This document shows, piece after piece, positions 46,901-56,369 of a DNA stretch of 64,000 nucleotides. Position 1 is the first letter of the stretch; each line of letters starts with the position of its first letter. The position numbers were made by a program, and so were the translations under genes. The stretch spans positions 248,001 to 312,000 of the forward strand of contig PDUO01000026.1 in the NCBI GenBank assembly GCA_003008705.1. The letters run 5' to 3'. The DNA comes from Pezicula radicicola (taxonomy: Eukaryota > Ascomycota > Leotiomycetes > Helotiales > Dermateaceae). The notes beneath the pieces were generated by a model, which did no database searches, was not told the DNA's origin, and saw nothing but the letters and a program-made list of their open reading frames with translations.

Positions 46901-47944
46901 CTAAAAAATACAATAACCACATTGACAATACATGGAAGCAGCATCTAGACACTTCTGTGCTTTACATAGACCACAAGTGAGTCATATAGATAAGTTTTAA
47001 TTTATATTTACTAATGATTTCACAGCAAAAACTCGGGGCCGAAAACATATCGACCACTGCGACCATCTGACGAAGCGCCAGGCGAAGGAACATTAATCGC
47101 GCTTGACACAGAATTTGTTGCCCTTCACCGACCTGAAATAGAGATGAATTCTAGCGGTGAGCGCGAAACCATCCGCCCTTATAGATATGGACTAGCCCGT
47201 GTGTCCGTCCTCCGTGGGTCAGGAGAAGACGAAGGTGTCCCATTCATTGACGACTATGTTATTTCGACTAAACCGGTTGTCGATTACCTGACCAGCTATT
47301 CTGGTATTGTAGCAGAGGACCTTGATCCAATGAGATCAAAACATAACCTTGTTTCCCTGAAAATCGCTTACAAGAAGCTCTGGATCCTTCTCAACCTGGG
47401 ATGCAAGTTCTTAGGTCACGGCCTTAAAGCGGATTTCCGCGTAACAAACATACATGTCCCTAAAAGCCAAGTAATCGATACCATCGAGTTCTTCTATCTT
47501 CAAACACGTCTCCGAAAGCTGTCCTTGGCTTTCCTTGCCTGGGTTCTCCTGAAGGAAGACATCCAACTGGAAACACACGACTCGATTGAAGACGCCCGGA
47601 TTGCACTGAAGCTGTATAGAAAATATCAAGAATTCCAAGACGCGGGGATTTTAGACTCGATGATAGATGATATTTATAATAAGGGAGTTAAGACTAAATT
47701 CAAACCGCCTCCACCCAAGGCGAAGGATGGTGAGATTCTAAGAACAGACACTCCGCCAATTTTGGGTGAGAGGGCTGGGGATGCGATACCAAATGAAGGA
47801 CCTACAACACCAGTGAAAAGACCGTCGACTGGGTTGACTCCGGGGAGTGCGAGTGGAAGTGCTTTTGGAGGCAGTGGGTGGACTCCTGGGAGAGGTAATG
47901 GTGGAACTGGTGGAGGACTGTTTGGAGGAAGCCCTCTCAGGTAA
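43944..47944 (+). CDS. PAN2: PAN2 poly(A)-specific deadenylase catalytic subunit
   Basis: The catalytic subunit of PAN2-PAN3, which trims mRNA poly(A) tails in the cytoplasm. Eleven exons: 43944-43964, 44047-44330, 44378-44504, 44553-45136, 45188-45604, 45655-45905, 45958-46097, 46147-46251, 46302-46707, 46763-46976 and 47026-47944 (1155 aa, the usual fungal length). An N-terminal WD40 propeller covers about residues 15-345 (LLWAGNQYGRVTSFYG, QIHLWG). The PAN3-binding linker follows. The inactive UCH-like domain covers about residues 460-840 (IANSYANPLLQLMHFTPLIRN; zinc-type CMNCRNEH and CSRCRRYF pairs). The DEDD exonuclease has ALDTEFV, GHGLKADFRV and HDSIEDARIAL. A Gly-rich tail ends GGGLFGGSPLR. 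Confidence 0.96.
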
Positions 47945-49046
47945 AGAAAAGAGTTGTTAATGAGATGAGAGATTCGACGAAACCGAGATCTGATATGAGA
48001 CTCAGGTTCCCTTAGCGAGCAAAAAAGCGGTTAGGTAGTTTTTAATAGTGTTGACACAATGTAAAATGCCTCCACCATTTACAGAGCCTACACGTTTTGA
48101 AAAGTTTCGCAGGATCAGGACACTGTTACGTTGTATCGAAGAAAAAGAAATCGGAGATTTGAATGGATTGAAAATTTATGAATTTAGACGGAGTGAAAGA
48201 ATATGTGTTTTGGAAGTGCCCTGAGCCTCCGTCGCTTTACCGTACCGTCAAGTTATGTGATCAAGTATATTTAAATGTAGGTAGTGGTCTACGTATTTCC
48301 TTCTTAGGATGGTATAGTATGCAGAAATTTTACAGTCAAAACATGAGGTATCTAAATACAAAAGTCAAAGACGAGGGGCAAAACTGTAAGCAGCCCTGAA
48401 GGACCTTTTTTTTTTTTTTTTTTTTTTTGCTTACAGAACGCAGCTTTAACTCTTTTTGTTACCCACCGTCATCGAAGGTTAAGCTGCACCGGAGATAGGA
48501 GGCTTTGCCAGATTTCAGAGAGTAGAATTATTTTGGTATTTCACAAACTTATTCCGACATCTTTCTTACAGTATTCTAGGTAGGTCATCATTCTAAGAGA
48601 ACAAAGCTAGTTAGTTACTTGGTGTTTGACAAGCTTACAATTATTCTAAGTTTCAACTAGAGCTGTCACTGTAATTGTTTGTTGTTCTCGCTAAATGAGT
48701 TTATGAAGGGCATGAGGAGTGTGCATGTTGCCTTGCGCTCATTGACCACCTAGGTGCCTAAGATAGATTTCTAGGCTAGGTAGGCTCAGTGTGAAATTGC
48801 CCAAGCATGTAACATATGGTGCACTAACTTTTTCTTGAAGGAATATTTAATGCCTTCTGGGTTGGCAAGACAATGTAATATGAAGAAGGGCTCAATCTTT
48901 CTCGACACTTCAGCGGGGTAAATAGAATTATCTCCATTTGCTCAACCAATCATTATATTCAAATACTCCATGAATGAATGCCGCTTGCTGGTGACAGTAC
49001 TAAGGAAATAAACTCCCATCAGACACTATCAAATATGTACTCTAAT
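47945..49046. other. Convergent intergenic region with a T-tract hairpin
   Basis: About 1.1 kb between the PAN2 and serine-hydrolase stops. It contains a 23-base T run inside an 8-bp inverted repeat at 48384-48436 (annotated separately). No gene recognised. Confidence 0.5.
48384..48436. repeat. T23 tract within CTGTAAGC/GCTTACAG inverted repeat
   Basis: CTGTAAGC at 48384-48391 and its exact complement at 48429-48436 flank a run of 23 T at 48406-48428. This can form a stem-loop, or it may be the remnant of a retroposed tail. Function unknown. Confidence 0.55.
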
Positions 49047-50424
49047 CTAGGCTTGTTGACTATAAATGCCTTTCTGGAACTCAGTAAAGAGCTTCGCACT
49101 TCGATGATCATATGGTAAAAGCTGGCTACCATAGAAACCACAAGTTCCACGTTCTCGATCGATCCACTATTAGTACCGCATTAGTAACCTCCATATCAAA
49201 AACTCCTAACAGAAGCAACACTTACCCAGAAACAAGTCGCCATTCCATCCCACCACATTGTCCCTTTCCCAGCTTTACAAGGAACCCCATCCACAGTGAC
49301 TAACCCGCCTAATCCATGATTCCATCGATAAGCCTCTGGACCCCCCTCTAAATCATGAGCTAAGGCCGGTGCAAGACCAGTACGGCTCAATCTTTCCTGT
49401 AGCTTATCGTGTTTTGGTAACTGCGGTTTGAACATCTCGTCAATACTCGCTAATTTGAGAATCTTGCCGTCATCCCGTAGAATGCTTTCGAGAACTTTCA
49501 CATAATCCTGTGCTGTTGTGTATAGTCCACCTCCGCCGGAATCGTCATCTGGTTCGATAATGGCCTCGTCACTCGCGGGGTCCATTTCAAGTGTTCCATC
49601 TGTCTGTCGTAATACACGAGGAAGAATCCGGTTCAAGATATCCTTCCTCTGTAGTGGTCGAAATGTGGTGGAAGTCATGCCTAGTGGCCCAAATATATTC
49701 TTTTCCATGTACTCACCGAGACGAATTCCTCCGTTGAGACGCTCAACTACCAGACCTGCCCAGTCTAGACCAGTGCCGTACTCCCATTCTCCTGGAGTGC
49801 CTGGCTGGAATACAAGCGGTGTTTGGTACTCTTTCAGAATATTGCGACGACTAGGGGAAGGCGGCTGCAGGTGAGCAGGTTGGTGTTTTCGCCATTGGGC
49901 GATGAGTGGATTCATCATGGCGTAACCCATCCCAGAAGTATGTGTAACAAGCTGGCGAAGAGTAACAGGCTTTGTGGCTTTGGTCAATATCGGAGCGTTT
50001 GTTGTGGTGTCAAAGCCCGTGATGACTTCTAGAGATTCAAACTCTGGAAGAATTTTCGAGATTGGCTCATCAAGCGTTACCAGGCCCCGTTCAACGCATT
50101 GCATAGCGGAAATAGAAGCTATGAACTATGAGCAACAGTCAGGATTAGAAGCAACTCATAGAGGACTCTAACAAAAATGACCTTTGTGCATGAAGCTATC
50201 CAGAATGCGGCATCGAGCTGGGTATCCGGAGCACCCTCTTCCAGAGTTTTCTTCCCAAATGCCTTCTCATAGCGGTATTCCAGATCTGTGGTCAAGTTAA
50301 CTTACACATTACACTTCGTTCAAGGGCACAGGCTTCTGCTACCCTTGGTTCTTGCCACAATGACAGCATTAGCTACGACCTTATCGTCAACTGCTTTCTG
50401 AATGACTTCCTCGAACCCAGCCAT
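49047..50424 (-). CDS. Beta-lactamase-fold serine hydrolase/transesterase
   Basis: A class C beta-lactamase/EstB-like enzyme of the fungal family that also includes acyltransferases such as LovD. Minus-strand exons are 50424-50343, 50285-50182, 50125-49226 and 49166-49047 (401 aa). The catalytic SxxK is SCTK (about residue 59), split by the second intron. The second motif is YGTGLDWAG (Tyr), and the third appears as HGLGG in WNHGLGGLVTVDG. The signature LRQLVTHTSGMGYAM is typical. The last exon adds WIDRERGTCGFYGSQLLP and is needed for a complete fold; reading through its intron gives a false stop at 49196. No signal peptide, so it is likely cytosolic. The substrate is unknown, and no synthase gene is nearby to suggest a metabolite cluster. 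Confidence 0.9.
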
Positions 50425-51094
50425 CTTGTGAGCTTACGTATTCAAATTATAGAGAATACGAGTAAGGATATTTCGGCTCAACGCTACTTGAGTATATAGT
50501 CTAAGGTACTTAAAGTGAGGGGTCATTGACAACAATGAAAAAGGTGAAAGCTAATGCAAATAAGAAGAGGGAACCAAGGGTGGGCTTGTCTTTATCAGCA
50601 CTTTAGATTCGTAAGCCATGATTTAGCCATTCCAATGAGGGGCAGGTCCAGGAAAGCAGCCAACCTACAACAGACCGACGCAACCATTGGATCTGGTTCT
50701 AGACTTGCAGAACCGGGTTACATTTCCCACCAAAACAAGGGGGCCCCACAGTCACTTAAGAGTGAGTGAAGAGCAGGAAAACATGATTTTCGGATGGCGT
50801 CAACTGAAGGACTTGAAATACCATAATCTGGATATGAAGCCAAGCAATTGATGGCATAGTCTTTGTTGACAAGAACATGTCAGGTTGGTTGAAGTGAAAG
50901 TCGAAGTGAAGCGACGAGAGAAGGAAGTCAGGATGGTACTGGTGGTGGTACGACAGTGCTGTACAAGTCCACGTGATCACGCTAATAGCGGGGCTTAGCG
51001 TGTAGAATGAGGGGCAGATTCTCGACATCGTGAACGTAAAGACGCATTCACAACATACAACAAATCCAAAAATCACCCAAAAATCTCCACCACA
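50425..51094. promoter_or_regulatory. Divergent region serine hydrolase / TMA20
   Basis: 670 bp between divergent start codons. The last 100 bp before TMA20 is rich in A and CAA, like a fungal 5' leader. Confidence 0.45.
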
Positions 51095-51854
51095 ATGTTC
51101 AAGAAAGAGTACGTTCTATGTTACCATTTCCTGTCAGTTCAGCACAATTCTGACCTGCTCTCGTAGTATCTCCCCTGGCTCGAAATCGAAAGTCAAGTCC
51201 TCCGTGCAACGCTCCCTCCGCACACAGCTTGTAACCACCTATCCGCTCCTCGCACCATATATCGATGAGATAATACCGAAGAAAGAGCAATTAGATGCTA
51301 TGAAGATGTGCGTCCCCAATTTTCACCAATGTCTTCTCCAAACCCCAATGTTTTCCCAACAGCTGACAATTTTCTTCGCACGAGGTAGTCCTGAGAGAGT
51401 AACGCTCTACCTTATAGGCAGCACACCCCTCTTCTTCCAGCACATGACCGACGTACTCCTCCCCCACCTCAGACTCGTCCACCGCTTTCCCTCTGCTTTC
51501 CCTAGTATTCGTGTCGATCGTGGCGCAATCCGCTTTGTGCTCTCCGGTGCCGCGGTCATGGCTCCTGGCCTTACTTCGACAGGCGGTAGACTACCTTCGG
51601 GGGATGACAGTGATAAACCTGGGGAAGGAAATGCGGGCTACGGGCAAGTCAAAAATGGAGAGGAGGGTTGGTATGGGGGCAGAGAGTTGGCGAAAGGAGA
51701 ACCCGTGGTGGTTTGTGCGGAAGGCAAGGAAGAGGCTTGTGCTGTTGGCTTGCTGTCTATGGGGACTAAGGATGTTAAGGAACAGGGGAAGGGACATGTC
51801 GTCGAGGAGGGTCATTATTTGGGAGATGGGCTATGGAGGTTGAGCACGGATTAG
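51095..51854 (+). CDS. TMA20: TMA20/MCT-1 ribosome-associated PUA-domain protein
   Basis: A translation factor (yeast Tma20, human MCTS1) that works with Tma22/DENR to recycle 40S subunits and support re-initiation. Exons are 51095-51108, 51167-51307 and 51389-51854 (206 aa). The product starts MFKKDISPGSKSKVKSSVQR and continues YPLLAPYIDEIIPKKEQLD, then MKIPERVTLYLIGSTPLFFQ, VDRGAIRFVLSGAAVMAPGL (PUA domain) and EEGHYLGDGLWRL at the C-terminus. The insertion after APGLTSTGGRLP is Gly-rich and longer than in yeast. The second intron, 51308-51388, has no in-frame stop and could be mistaken for coding sequence. Confidence 0.95.
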
Positions 51855-53376
51855 AACTGAAGGCACGTTGGTTGAATCAACCTAACGACTTATGACCTGA
51901 GGATGAGAGACTAGTAAATGCTTTGCAAGCGTCACTACGCGACAGAGAGTATGCTCGTTATGGGCTCATGAATCTGGCATATGGATAAGAAGTACACAAA
52001 ACTATCCTCACCTTATCAAACATATCTACTCTAACTACGAGAATATATATTCTTTTTATTTGAAGAAATTTCTTTGGAGGAGCAAAGAGACTTTGTCTGC
52101 CATATCAACTTCCTCGACGGATTCCAAAATCTGTTTATGCCAATTCAAGAACCTAAGCCGATATGTACTCCCTTTCTGGTATTTCTTCTCAAACCACATT
52201 ACAAAATGCTGTTGGCAGCTTACTACCTACGCTTGAACTCGTTTTTACACAACCTAAATCCATGAATTTAGCTCTTATTGGGTATCCCAAGTCTATGTAG
52301 TTAGTACCCCTGAATAGAACTAGCATAGAGTGAGAGGATCCATCTCTTTCACAAGCATATCAAAAAGAGACATAACAATAAAATTAGCTAGACACTTATT
52401 CCCCCTACGTCTGTCAAAGTTGTTTAGATTTATATAGCCTAACTTTGCTGTCTTAAAGTCTTTCTACAAATAACGAAGCCTGTGAACCTTCTTGTTTTTA
52501 GGTAGTTTACCTCTAGGCTTTAGTTAACTTGCCTCCTTTTAATCCAGTGTTAAGGGTCTCCTATTCATCTCACACATTAATCCCTCGCTTAGCCAAAAAC
52601 AACCTAGATACAATATCAACTACTAAAACTACTAAAAACCCAAAGAAGGCAAAGATAATTATTTACACAACATCTTTAGCCTGATAGCAAATGTAAAAAC
52701 TTCAGCAAATAACAGCCACAAAAGAATAATCTACTTCAAGTCTTAGCTTATGGCTCAAGACCTCAATGCATGGAATGTGCATATTTGTAGGTAGGTATGG
52801 AATCTACAAATGGGTCTTTCCTAAAGCACACTATCCGTTAAGCTCATCTCTATAAAGGTCAAAATCTGGGCTGTCCCTGTTTGTTATGTATCTATATAAT
52901 TATCTACCCAGGTATTTAGAGTGTATCTAAGGCGGAAGATTTTAGGGCGGTTTGTGGGTTGTAGTGGGGTTTTTGTTATAATTATCTTTACTTAAGAACA
53001 CAACCTTTACATCAATGTATATCTCTATTAAGATAAAGCTGCATGTAGTACTAGATAATATAACCGTCTCACCTCTAACAACCAGCGTAGAATCCAACGA
53101 AAAGCACTGTATTAGTGTAATAAGGGACATTATAATAACATCTATACCCCAACTTTATATCTTCAATTGGCATCAGCGACATCGGCCCACCAAATAGACC
53201 GCCTAATAACAAGGAACTCGGATTAAGAGTAACGCCGGTCGCCTGAACGCCTCGCGTCGCTACGCGTTTAAGTCAATTGCAAGTGAATACCTTCGTAGCC
53301 TCGTGCAATCTTGAAATTTTTCAAACCATCGCACGCGAAACCATATAAGATCGACATTCTTGCTCGATCTTCCAAG
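51855..53376. other. AT-rich intergenic region with transposon relics
   Basis: About 1.5 kb, strongly AT-rich from 52.0 to 53.2 kb, where transposase-like fragments occur. At 53230-53270 the sequence turns GC-rich (CGCCTCGCGTCGCTACGCG), an abrupt compositional edge just before the next gene. Confidence 0.5.
52395..53200 (+). mobile_element. Probable mutated relic of a Fot1/pogo-type DNA transposon
   Basis: Two short plus-strand stretches resemble parts of the DDE transposase of fungal pogo/Fot1 elements. At about 53100-53175, KHCISVIRDI...PQLYIFNWHQ resembles the family segment built on REW-TVI then PP-I-F-G-HQ. At about 52410-52470, a stop-interrupted PNFAVLKSFYK resembles the segment that ends F-PLK-AY after the PPHSTH-QPLD motif. 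The order is inverted relative to an intact transposase, so these may be two relics. Many stops and high AT fit repeat-induced point mutation. This is pattern reading by eye, with no alignment. Confidence 0.35.
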
Positions 53377-56289
53377 ATGGCCGAAGATAAAGACAAAGAC
53401 AACAACAAGAAAGGTTTCCTTGCAGGACTAGGCGCAAGCATCACCAAGACAGTTGAAACCCTACACCTAAAGAAGAGACCGTACGATCCCTGGTGCTTCA
53501 ACCAAGATCCAAACAAGAAGTTTCTAGGTATGACTTGGCAAGAGTTAGCAGCTGAGAAGAAGGTGGAGATGTTACGTATTCACGGCATTCAAGGTTGTCC
53601 TGAACACTCTCTTGAATGGGCTGATGCGAATGTTAAGCATCAACCTCAGTGGTTGGACTTCACATTCGCGGAGATCCTACGCTGCAAGAACTTCAATGAG
53701 TGGCAGGCTAGCTTGTGGGATGTTCATGCGAGGCTTATTAGGTTGGCACAGGATAGTGAGACGAAGAAGGAGAATAGGTTCTTTGGTGAGGTAAGTTGCG
53801 CTCTCGCTTTCCATATCCCCGTCGCCGACTAAGCAATGAGGCATACGAGGCATCGTTGCGCCGTTAGCTCTAATTACGAGCGCTTAATTTACTCTCACCA
53901 ACTAAGCTACGGGGTATACGAGACACTAATAGGGGACCGCTTTATTCTCGCGCTCGAGATCCTATACAACTTTGGAAGCGCGCCACTAACACTTTTGTAG
54001 TACACGGTTCTGGACAGGCAAATCGCGGAATCCGCTGAGAAAGGCAAGAAGGTAGAAGAAATATGGGGCGCGGAAGAGGCAAGTACTACACTCGCAAAGA
54101 TCTTGTGAGTTCCTTGAGAGCATGCGACCTAACTATCTCGCAGGCACAGCGTGTAAAGAGGGAGTTGGAGCGCTTTAACAAACAGGTCAACACTCTCACA
54201 ACCTTGTTCAATGTCCGAGCAGAACTAACTTTCTTTCAGAAGCAAATTGGGCCACAGTCACAGCCTCAGCCTTTGCCATTGCTTACACGCATGAAGAGTC
54301 TTGCATCCAGGACGCCCTCAAAGCCGACTGACACTTCTTCCGTTCAACGATCAAGATCTTTCAGCAGAGTATTAGCACTAGCAAAGCCACTACCGAGAAC
54401 TCCTGAGAGACGTCCTCAGTCAGCATTGGATCGAAGAATCGGTAGCAATGACTGGCTACGACTACCAAACGATGAGCCAACGGCTTCAACACGGGACCGA
54501 CTTTCTCGAAGCTTCACTATCAACAGAAAGAAAGAACCTGCCGAACTGCCAAGCGTGTTGAACAAGGGAAAGCCACAAAGCACAATCCAGGCAATAATGA
54601 CAATCCCGGAAGCAATCCAGTTCGTTAAAGAGCAGTTAGGCGTTCCCCTCAACGAAGCTGTACTCAAACGACGCAGACTACCAGTGTCCGTGCTCTTCTA
54701 CACCCCGGTTGGCCAGCTCCTGGTCGTCAAAGAAGACCTAATTCTAGGAAAGAGATTCAAGCTGAGCAACTTGATGGCTTATGTTGAGCATGTTGTAGAG
54801 ACCCATGATGTCGAAGAGAAACTACTCATTCGTGAAGTCTCCTTCCGATCAGAGCATGGAAATTTCCCTCCCCTCGTACCTCAAGCCATTGGCTTTGTCG
54901 AGGAACTCAAGGGCGCAGAGAAGATGGACTGGTTCTCCAGTATTGATACTAACTCCAACTTGTTCCAGTACTGGGAGTATCTCCGAATGTGGATGCTCTG
55001 TGGAGGGCCTGACAGTGATATTGGAAAACCTATCATGAAGGTTCAAACACTTTACTCTATCAGAAGAGGCGCCATTGAGAAGAAGAGAAAGCCCATTTTG
55101 CCCCCTACCGAAGAGAATCTGCTGATGGCCAAAGAGAGTTTGGACCACCTAGTAGCACAAAATGATCCGAGGGCAATTCATTTTGTAAAACACATGCAGT
55201 CAGGAGCAGGAGGTATGAGCCCTTATGATTCATCAGTTTGGTAAGAATCACTCAGTTCTAACCTCAAAGCAGTCCGGGAATTTGCTGCTGTGGGCCTGCC
55301 TGAGCCAGGTAAGAACACTCCGGATCATCAACTTAAGCTAGTCAAGTGCTAAGCTATGTCTAGTCACTAAGAGAGCTTTTACGGGCGCCGAGAAACCCTT
55401 CGAATCACAGTCAAAGCATCAGAAGTTGCCTGCCAAAGAGACGGCCCCAGTCCCAGGTTCGGAGCGCTCCCGTGATCCTTTGCCAAAGCAAAACGGTATT
55501 CCAAATGGTAGCCAAGATGCTGAGAATCCGTTTGCTGCGCATTCAAACGCTAATGTAGGTACACCAGCCGAAATGACCAAACCAAAAGAGTCAGGACTTC
55601 TATACCACACTCGTAGACAGCGCAACCTCGCTTACGAAAAAGACCCATTTGATGTTTATCAAGGTTTGGAGTTTGCTTTCTCTGGCACTAACGAGAACAT
55701 GTCGGTGGACGTCGCTTCGCAGCGCGTGGAGCCAGCCAATACCCTTCTGGGCTTTGATTTTGGTTTCACGACCCACGCAACTACCTCCTCGAACACTGCT
55801 GCTTCTTACACAGCTCCAGCAACCGAGCCCTTTCCTGACTTTCCGTCAACCAATCCATTCAGTAGATCATGGACTGGTACACCAGGTAGCAACCACAACA
55901 ATGGCAACCAGAGTATGAACCTTACCTTCGACCAAATGCCATTCGGTGAGAGCACCAACCAAGACAAGGCTAAAACAGAAGTTCAAATGAAGCGCGAGGA
56001 AGCAAAGAGACGTGGGCGACAATTGGACGGTGCTAGTAGCAGGGGAGATCCACGATTCCTCCAGGTACCACCACGGGGATCGAATCGAGCCAAGCCAAAG
56101 CCGGTCAATCGTCAACTCAACACCAACGAGTATTTCCAAGGACGTCGTGCCGATTTGGACCGAAAGCTGGAGCTTCAGCGTCGTCAGCGTGAGGCTGAGA
56201 GTGAGTGGATGGGCAAAACTCCTGCTGAGAAGGAGTCGGCTGCTAAGGGTTTTGAGGAGGATGATGTTTTCTTTCCACGTAGTTCTTAG
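53377..56289 (+). CDS. 841-residue protein of unknown function
   Basis: I do not recognise this protein. Five exons join in frame: 53377-53790, 54001-54078, 54144-55212, 55270-55308 and 55364-56289. The intron 54079-54143 is of the GC-AG type (GCAAGT donor, CTAAC branch, CTCGCAG acceptor); a GT donor at 54106 leads to an early stop. The N-terminal part (about residues 1-165) is charged and helical (LHLKKRPYDPWCFNQDPNKKF, WADANVKHQPQWLDF). A coiled-coil-like AQRVKRELERFNKQVNTL follows, then a basic Ser/Arg-rich linker. A globular region lies at about residues 340-510 (AIQFVKEQLGVPLNEAVLKR, VEELKGAEKMDWFSSI). The C-terminal 310 residues are disordered, with NPF motifs (ENPFAAH, STNPFSRS) such as EH domains bind. 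It ends EEDDVFFPRSS. Confidence 0.75.
53791..54000 (+). other. Unusually long, internally repeated intron
   Basis: The 210-nt first intron of the 841-residue protein gene, three to four times the local norm. It contains two diverged copies of a unit of about 29 bp (CGACTAAGCAATGAGGCATA at 53826 and CAACTAAGCTACGGGGTATA at 53899, each followed by CGAG). It looks like inserted sequence. Confidence 0.5.
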
Positions 56290-56369
56290 GGTATGAGAAT
56301 ACCAAGGAGTCTGCCGTCACAGGTTTCGAGGAGGATGATATTTTCTTTCCACATGGTTCTTAGAGTATG
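56230..56369 (+). repeat. Tandem duplication of the gene's 3' end including its stop codon
   Basis: 56230-56295 (last coding segment, stop and following GTATG) is repeated with about 12 percent change at 56304-56369, an offset of 74 bp. The second copy again encodes GFEEDDIFFP and a TAG. It lies in the 3' UTR because the first copy keeps its stop. Confidence 0.8.

Noticed and set aside
49196..51854. Biosynthetic gene cluster suggested by a LovD-like fold
   Set aside because: Neighbours are housekeeping (PAN2, TMA20); no synthase, oxidase or cluster regulator nearby.
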